From positions 1 to 44,647 of the forward strand of contig JANDJG010000011.1 of assembly GCA_024331085.1 (NCBI GenBank): a stretch of DNA of 44,647 nt, given 5' to 3'. This stretch comes from Nitrospira sp. (lineage in GTDB: Bacteria; Nitrospirota; Nitrospiria; Nitrospirales; Nitrospiraceae). Below the pieces are notes generated by a model that was given only the letters and a program-made list of their open reading frames with translations, was not told the DNA's origin and did no database searches. Every line of letters begins with the position of its first letter. The first letter of the stretch is position 1. The position numbers and the translations under genes were made by a program. Positions 38,447 to 44,647 of this stretch are shown here, piece after piece.

Positions 38447-39217
38447 ATGCCTATGGAACGACTAGGTGCAGGTCAAAGACGCCACCATGCCGCAGATGCG
38501 GTTTGGGCTGTGACTCTGTGGGCGCTGATCCTGTTCGGTGCATTTCCCGCGCAGGCCTATACTGAGCTGGGACCCAATACGAAGTCGGACTTTCGACTGT
38601 GGACGCCGGTTTATCTGACCGTGAAGTTGCCTGCCTCGTTTCTCGCCTATATGGAGGTCAATCCTCGTTTCGCGGACGATGTCACAAATCTCGATCAATT
38701 GTTGCTCCGTCCGGCGATCGGGTATCAATTAACGGAACATGTCTCCATCTGGCAGGGTTACGCATGGGTCGGCAACTATAATCAGCCGACGGGTCCCCGG
38801 TTCTTCGAAGAGAATCGCGTCTATCAGCAGGTCAATTATCTCCACAAATTCTCGCATCTCAAATTCCTCAGCCGAACCAGATTGGAAGAACGGTGGATCG
38901 AGCATGCCGACGGCACGGCCGTGCGTTTTCGCCAGATGTTTCGGGTGGATGTCCCGATTCCGCCGGCCCCTACCTGGGCCGTGGTCGTCTATGATGAGGT
39001 CTTCGTCAATCTCAACACGGTGGGCACAATCACCAGCAAGGGGCCGGAAGCCGGGTTGGACCAGAACCGATTCTTCCTCGGTATCAATAAAACCTTCAAT
39101 CAGCACGTCAACGTCGATCTCGGCTACCAAAATCAAATGATCAACAACCGAAAACTTGAAGGCAATGCCAACCTGATCAACCACATGCTGCTGTTGCAGC
39201 TCTGGATCAATTTATAA
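38447..39217 (+). CDS. DUF2490 family outer-membrane-like protein
   Basis: DFRLWTPVYLTVKLPASFLAYMEVNPRFADDVTNLDQLLLRPAIGYQLTEHVSIWQGYAWVGNY...FLSRTRLEERWI. Confidence 0.85.
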   Translation: MPMERLGAGQRRHHAADAVWAVTLWALILFGAFPAQAYTELGPNTKSDFRLWTPVYLTVKLPASFLAYMEVNPRFADDVTNLDQLLLRPAIGYQLTEHVSIWQGYAWVGNYNQPTGPRFFEENRVYQQVNYLHKFSHLKFLSRTRLEERWIEHADGTAVRFRQMFRVDVPIPPAPTWAVVVYDEVFVNLNTVGTITSKGPEAGLDQNRFFLGINKTFNQHVNVDLGYQNQMINNRKLEGNANLINHMLLLQLWINL

Positions 39218-39322
39218 CCGCCCTCACCAAGGCTTTCTCGCCTGTCACGGATGGAATTTTCTAGAAACGGCCTCGGCGGGGAATCCCGATCGATGAGCAC
39301 GCAGTAAGAAGGGAATCATCGG

Positions 39323-39547
39323 CTACCGCAACTCCGGCAGGCGGTCGATGATGCGAAGACGCACGTCGTCGCCCAGCTGGATTTGAACCATCTTGGTCGC
39401 GAGGCTGTCGCGGATCTGCCGCACCTCTTGAACGGTAAATTGCAACTGCCCCCCGCAACGTTCGACTAGGTGGTAAATCAGCAGAGATGTCAGGTAATGA
39501 ACGTCCTCGTCGCTGGCGTGTTCACTGAGGTTGATGATTTGAGCCAT
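39323..39547 (-). CDS. hypothetical protein (74 aa)
   Basis: MAQIINLSEHASDEDVHYLTSLLIYHLVERCGGQLQFTVQEVRQIRDSLATKMVQIQLGDDVRLRIIDRLPELR. Confidence 0.6.
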   Translation of the reverse strand: MAQIINLSEHASDEDVHYLTSLLIYHLVERCGGQLQFTVQEVRQIRDSLATKMVQIQLGDDVRLRIIDRLPELR

Positions 39548-39685
39548 CGATCGGTTCGCACTCTCAGAATGGGGCAGTTATGACCGATCCGCGGATGGTT
39601 CTGCAATGCCCCAAACGTAGGGGGTCGCTTCGGGCTGTGTGCGGGAGAGAAGAAATCGGGGTAGCTAAGGCGGCTCTACCAGCGT

Positions 39686-42600
39686 TTATCGCAGGGCGAA
39701 GGCGTGGGACTTCGCAGGGAAGGTTATCCAGTTGCCGACCGGCTCATAGCGGACAAACTGACCCGTGTGGATGTCCAGGACGATGAGATGGAGCCACCGG
39801 TTGTCGAAAAGATGCCGCAGGTTCTTATGACGCTGCACGATGGAGCTGACGAGAGCGGGCCGACCTTCGACAACGAAGGTGAGGCGCATAGGCTCATGAA
39901 GCCAGACCATTTGAAACGGGAGCCCCGTTCGCAGGTCGCCGTGAGCTCCCGCCATCACACCGACCAAGCCGCTCACGTTATGTAAAACTTTCGTTCCGCT
40001 TCCGTAGCGACCGTTGTCCACTCGGGAGAAATAGTACTCGAGTCCGATCCCGGCGCAAACCGGTCCGACGGCGGTCAGGATACGTTCCAAGATCACTCCA
40101 TCAGGATCCTCAAACGCATTGTAGGATTGGAGGAACGCACGGCGATCAAGGTTCAATCCCCTGGAAAGGCTCCGCCGACCGACGATGACGGATGCATTCG
40201 TGGCATGGCCCCATTCGGCGTACACCTGGCTGAAGTCGACGGACCGCCGTTCGACGTGGCGAAGGGCCCGAGCCGGCCGGACATTCGTCGGCGCCAGTGG
40301 AAGCAGTCGGCAACGTTCTTTGGCATTGAGCGCACGAGCTTCGTCAAGGTTCCGAACAAGCCGGAAGAAATCATCTCGATGAGACGATGGAATCCGCTCC
40401 GTTTCAAAAAACGTGACGTCGTCCGATGCCGTATTATGTTGGGCACCGATGAAGTATGTGTCATCGGGAATGTCAATGCCGCGCTCGCGTAACGCGCTCC
40501 GTACGTCCGGCTTGTTGGCCATGGCGGCCAATGCGCGGGCGTTCGGGCCCCCATGCTTCCCACCGCACGCTCCACAATCGTAAGCGGATTCATGGGGGTT
40601 GTTCTGGCTTGTCGAGCCATGGCCGAGCACGAGCACCAACCGGGCGAAGGTTTTCGTCAAGCCGACCAAGCGTAATTGACCTTCAACGAGGCCGACCTGC
40701 TGCTCCAAGGAGAAACCCAATTGCTCGGTATGGTGACCGGACGTCTCTCTGGCGGGTGAGGCGTCGATCGTCAGCCTGGTTCGGACCGGCCGCACGAACA
40801 GATCGTGAAGGCGGTGCACGGCCAGCTCGAATCTTCTGGGCAACAGCGTCTTTCCAAGCAACACGACGGCCATGACGGACGCAGCGAGATCGATAACGAA
40901 ATACGACGTCAGGAAATTCTTCTTGAGCGATTTGAAGAGGTGTTCCAGGAATGCAAGCCAGCGTTGCCGGCCGAAGGTATGCTCCCACTGTTCGACTTGA
41001 TCCGGCGCCGGCTCCTCCTTCACAGAATGAGTCGGGGTTACCACGATGGGACACAGGGGGGTGACCTTGTGATCCCCTATGGACGAGTAATTCATGACGA
41101 CGCCGAAAAACCCGGCCGTCCCGAAAGTCTCGTAACCCGGGCTCAGTGACTCGATGTGTCGTCTGATACTCTCTTCCCGCTCGTCTATGCAAAAGATCAG
41201 TTGCGCATGCGGGCGATCCTGCGGTTGGGGAGGACCAACCTTGTTTTGAGCCAGGCGGTCAAGGAGTTCGCGTTGGTAATGTCCCTCGTAAGCGGCCTGC
41301 CAAATCGGCCCATGGGCGGAGGACGGAAATTTATCGAGCATCGCCAGTAAACGATCTCCGTCACTGGGCGAGAGTTTTCGTAAGCCTCCTGCGGAAAGCC
41401 CAAGGAGTTGACTCAAGTGGAAAAGCCGCCAGGCGTGTTGGCAGGCCGTGGGGAGCGGGTCTCTTCCCAAAGCGGTGGCCTGCCGATATTTCCAGACCAT
41501 TTCCGCCGTCCGAATCCATCGATCTCGGTCGTCCTGTGGATTTGCACGCAACAAGGATCGACAACGGGATTCCAAATAGTCGGGGAGTCCTCCTCGGAAG
41601 AACTCGCGTCGCAGATAGAATTCGTAGGGATGGTCGCGATGCAAATCGTGGAACTTGGGGACCGTCCCCTCAAGTCCCCATATCTCTCGGCAAGCCCGCT
41701 TGATCAGCATTGATTCGCAGAATAAACGGACGGCCAGATACTCGACGAGATCGATGTGTTCCTCAATCTGTTTGAAATGCAGGGGGTGGTGTTCACGCCA
41801 CTTCACCAGCGCGGCCCATCCGGACAGTTTGAGCAACCGCCGACTCAAGTAGGGAGCATGATGCTGCTCGGGAATCTGCAGCGACCGCAGCGTGTGGAGA
41901 AGGCAGTCTTCCGGTTGTTCGGGCAGGTTGAGCACGGCTTCGTGCCAGCCGTCCACTTCTCCCAGCCCCAACGAGAGTTCCTCGGTGGCCAGCTTTCTCC
42001 ATGCGCGATAAAAACCCAACTGTCGATACGGCATGGACCAACCGGCGATGCCTTGATCGAGAAAGGCTCCGCACCACTTGATCATATACCGGTTGACGCA
42101 TTCGGCGATGTCGACGCCGGTGATGTCGTATAGGAGCTCGCTCAACGTCAAACTGTGGCCGACACGCTCCATCGTGGCGGTTAAATCTTCGCGAGAGTGT
42201 TTGACGAGCCGCTCGCGGGGATCGAAATGGTGGAGATCTGCGAGCAACTGGCGACAGGCGAAGATTCTGTTACGGTGCTCGAGCAAACGTCGGAGCGCAT
42301 CGTAGGCGGACCGGGTCAACTCGGTCTCACGGAGCCCTTCTCGGACGGTGCGGCAAAGTGTGGCTTCAAGATCGTCGCAAGAATGGTCCGCCAGCAGAGC
42401 GCCATCCCACTCGTTCACCTCTTCCTGCAAGGCTTCCCACGCTGTGAGCGTTAATCCTTCATCGGTCAGCCCGCCAAGCATGCGGATGCGGCGTTCTTCA
42501 GCTCGAAGGTCGGCTTTAGGGGAAGAGAATTCGGTTTGAATGGACGACCGGATGGTATCCGTGATCCGGACCCGCACATGGTTTCTGAGAAAGTTCCTCC

Positions 42601-44068
42601 ACGGTTCCTCTTCGGCGCTGACGGATGGGTTGATGAACAAAGGTCGGTCGCAGATCTGTTTCCACGTGCGCCAGTCGAATCCTCCGCGCACGCGAAGTTC
42701 CCCCAAAATCCGTACAAGGCCGGCCGGCGAACTGATATCGCCCTGGCGCAGTTTTCTTAACCTGGACTCCGCGTCGGCCGTCAAGGTGAGAGGCGGAAGG
42801 TCGTGATGAGAGTCGCCGGTTTGGCGGGGGCGAACGAGACCAAAAAAGATGGCTCGGCGCCGCTGCCGTTGGCGTCCTACGGAATTCAGCTCTTCCTCGA
42901 TGGCGGTGCGAATCTCTGCCGTGAGGGGCAGGGGGGCTCCTCCGTCACGTTCAACGGCGAGAATACGACGATAAAGGGCATCACGCCGCGCGGCGAGACA
43001 ATCGTTTTCGATGAGTGTTTCCGGATCGGAGGGAGAGAGTGGATCATCCAATCCTCGTGCGGCCAGCGCGGCATGCCAAAGACTTATGGTCGCGTAGGCC
43101 TCCACATGCTGCTCGCAGCCCGCTCGAATGCCGGTATACGTCCCATTTACGCCAAGATGACGGGGGGCGACCTCTCGCAGGAGTTCACACTCCAATTGCA
43201 GCCATCGAGTTTGTAGGATCAGTTGAAGAGTCGTTGAAAAGAGGCCGATGTTATACAGGTGACGATTGATACAGCGACGGTATCCCTCTCGTCGTTCAGG
43301 AGGAATCTCCAGAGATGCGAACCAGCGCTCCAACTGAACGGCAGCCGAGGTATCCGGGAATCCATGCACGGTTTTGGCGTCGGAGCTGAATTCCTGGAGG
43401 AGTTGTTTACGCACGCGGCCGGGAAGATCGATATGACAATGGACTTGCACCCACTCCGCCAATGTCCATTCACGACCGATTCGATCCAAACTCAGGCGAA
43501 GCTCGCTCGTGGCTTTGGTTAAAATGGCGGTTTTGACGCCGGTGGGCAAATCGGGACGAAGGCGTCTTGTCGCTCCTTCGCGATGAACTTGCCAGGAAAG
43601 ATGGGCCGGCTCCAGCGGTTCGACGCCGTACAATAGATGCAGACGCGCCACATCCTGCAATCGAATGATTCGGTCGTCTTCAACGAGGACTCCGTCCGAA
43701 GCTTCATCGGATCGCCAAGAGGCAAGCGCGTCGCTCAAATCACGGTCGGTAATGCGACCCTGGCGATAAAGCCGGCGGAACTCTTCGTTCGGCAAGTATC
43801 CGCGTCCGCCGAGCAATCGTTCGGCAGTTGCTACGGCCCGGTCAAAAGGAAGATGCTCAAGACTATGGAGAGGATTGGTATGAACAAATGTGCTGATCGG
43901 TCCCTGCTCATGCAGCAGCTCGGCTGCGTGCGCGACTTTGGAGCGAAGGCTTTGTCGATCTGCGTCGTTGATGATGCCTGAAGGGTGGGGAGGAGAGAAA
44001 CTTGCCTTGTCGAAAGCCCCGCTATCGATTTGCGACTCATCCATCGGAGGTCGATGCCCCCCCTCCAC
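39686..44068 (-). CDS. dabA: DabA-like inorganic carbon transporter subunit (DUF2309/UPF0753), 1460 aa
   Basis: STFVHTNPLHSLEHLPFDRAV...GYLPNEEFRRLYRQGRI, LIFCIDEREESIRRHIE, LVLGHGSTSQNNPHESAYDCGACGGKHGGPNARALAAMAN: zinc-site motifs intact. Confidence 0.92.
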   Translation of the reverse strand: MEGGHRPPMDESQIDSGAFDKASFSPPHPSGIINDADRQSLRSKVAHAAELLHEQGPISTFVHTNPLHSLEHLPFDRAVATAERLLGGRGYLPNEEFRRLYRQGRITDRDLSDALASWRSDEASDGVLVEDDRIIRLQDVARLHLLYGVEPLEPAHLSWQVHREGATRRLRPDLPTGVKTAILTKATSELRLSLDRIGREWTLAEWVQVHCHIDLPGRVRKQLLQEFSSDAKTVHGFPDTSAAVQLERWFASLEIPPERREGYRRCINRHLYNIGLFSTTLQLILQTRWLQLECELLREVAPRHLGVNGTYTGIRAGCEQHVEAYATISLWHAALAARGLDDPLSPSDPETLIENDCLAARRDALYRRILAVERDGGAPLPLTAEIRTAIEEELNSVGRQRQRRRAIFFGLVRPRQTGDSHHDLPPLTLTADAESRLRKLRQGDISSPAGLVRILGELRVRGGFDWRTWKQICDRPLFINPSVSAEEEPWRNFLRNHVRVRITDTIRSSIQTEFSSPKADLRAEERRIRMLGGLTDEGLTLTAWEALQEEVNEWDGALLADHSCDDLEATLCRTVREGLRETELTRSAYDALRRLLEHRNRIFACRQLLADLHHFDPRERLVKHSREDLTATMERVGHSLTLSELLYDITGVDIAECVNRYMIKWCGAFLDQGIAGWSMPYRQLGFYRAWRKLATEELSLGLGEVDGWHEAVLNLPEQPEDCLLHTLRSLQIPEQHHAPYLSRRLLKLSGWAALVKWREHHPLHFKQIEEHIDLVEYLAVRLFCESMLIKRACREIWGLEGTVPKFHDLHRDHPYEFYLRREFFRGGLPDYLESRCRSLLRANPQDDRDRWIRTAEMVWKYRQATALGRDPLPTACQHAWRLFHLSQLLGLSAGGLRKLSPSDGDRLLAMLDKFPSSAHGPIWQAAYEGHYQRELLDRLAQNKVGPPQPQDRPHAQLIFCIDEREESIRRHIESLSPGYETFGTAGFFGVVMNYSSIGDHKVTPLCPIVVTPTHSVKEEPAPDQVEQWEHTFGRQRWLAFLEHLFKSLKKNFLTSYFVIDLAASVMAVVLLGKTLLPRRFELAVHRLHDLFVRPVRTRLTIDASPARETSGHHTEQLGFSLEQQVGLVEGQLRLVGLTKTFARLVLVLGHGSTSQNNPHESAYDCGACGGKHGGPNARALAAMANKPDVRSALRERGIDIPDDTYFIGAQHNTASDDVTFFETERIPSSHRDDFFRLVRNLDEARALNAKERCRLLPLAPTNVRPARALRHVERRSVDFSQVYAEWGHATNASVIVGRRSLSRGLNLDRRAFLQSYNAFEDPDGVILERILTAVGPVCAGIGLEYYFSRVDNGRYGSGTKVLHNVSGLVGVMAGAHGDLRTGLPFQMVWLHEPMRLTFVVEGRPALVSSIVQRHKNLRHLFDNRWLHLIVLDIHTGQFVRYEPVGNWITFPAKSHAFALR

Positions 44069-44264
44069 AAGGTGGTAACTACGGCCTCAGTTAACTTTGC
44101 TTTCCTGGATGGAAAGCAACACCGGCGGCGCATTTTAGCGCTCCAGTAGGGCAGGATGTCAATAAGTCGCATCCGATTATTTTCGATAAGTCATTTTGAG
44201 ATTAAGATGTCTTGGTCACCTCCTTTCGGAAAGCCGATAAACGACCTTTCATCGAGCAGGACCC

Positions 44265-44645
44265 CTAATTCGGAAAGACGGACGAATGATGGCTCGTAAT
44301 CAACCATTGGAGGCCGTCCCACTTGAAGACCATGCTATAGCGAGCGTTGACGATGGCTCCGGTTTTCTGAAAGGTGTACGAATAAAAACCTTCATTAATA
44401 GCCGTGTTGCAGTCCAGTTCAATTGTGTGAGATTTGATGTGCACCAGCGGTTTGTTCTTGAGGAAATGACGGAAGTACTCTTCTTTCTCATCGAGCGTTA
44501 ATCGCGGCTTGGTCGAGGAAAGTGGAAGCAACATAGATTTTGGGGCATAGTGGGTCATCACTCTGTGGGGATTGCCGCTTTGAATGGAATCCTTCCACCG
44601 TTCCAGCAAAGCGTCGATATCCTTTTCGCTAACCGCCACACACAC
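44265..44645 (-). CDS. SgcJ/EcaC / SnoaL-like (NTF2-fold) protein, 5' end possibly beyond window
   Basis: DIDALLERWKDSIQSGNPHRVMTHYAPKSMLLPLSS...GAIVNARYSMVFKWDGLQWLITSHHSS; the apparent start at the edge is GTG. Confidence 0.75.
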   Translation of the reverse strand: MCVAVSEKDIDALLERWKDSIQSGNPHRVMTHYAPKSMLLPLSSTKPRLTLDEKEEYFRHFLKNKPLVHIKSHTIELDCNTAINEGFYSYTFQKTGAIVNARYSMVFKWDGLQWLITSHHSSVFPN

Positions 44646-44647
44646 TT

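Noticed and set aside
1-44647. CRISPR array, prophage, restriction or toxin-antitoxin system
   Set aside because: No regularly spaced repeats, Cas, phage structural, methyltransferase or recognisable toxin-antitoxin genes were found by reading both strands.

Overview
Bacterial chromosomal window that looks like Nitrospira (nitrite-oxidising bacteria), based on a complete nitrite oxidoreductase pair, nxrA (14154-17591) and nxrB (17656-18945). The pair is preceded by about 550 bp of AT-rich non-coding DNA and a tRNA-Gly(GCC). It ends in a strong terminator, followed by an IS3-family element whose right end abuts a decayed, TIR-bounded IS481-like remnant. Most of the rest is ordinary core or accessory genes: EVE-domain protein, small HExxH peptidase, YbbAP-type ABC exporter with divergent esterase, SWIM-domain protein, ChaN-like lipoprotein, MoxR/DUF58/transglutaminase cluster, Trm112, DUF502, GNAT, paired small lipoproteins, LOG-like protein, beta-CASP MBL protein, P1 peptidase, FIST-domain protein, GcvT, NUDIX, FabI, TPR protein, ArfB and DUF2490 protein. 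Two inorganic-carbon genes stand out: a SulP transporter fused to a beta-carbonic anhydrase, and a very long (1460 aa) DabA/DUF2309 protein. A YkgJ-type cysteine-cluster CDS cut by the left edge (1-499, minus) is missing from the supplied ORF track. The most interesting unexplained signals are: a three-armed, mutually exclusive RNA-hairpin arrangement between nxrA and nxrB that abuts the nxrB ribosome-binding site; a leader hairpin before nxrA; Asp residues at expected Fe-S ligand positions in both NxrA and NxrB; and the nested IS junction downstream of nxrB. No searches or folding were run. All family calls come from motif recognition.
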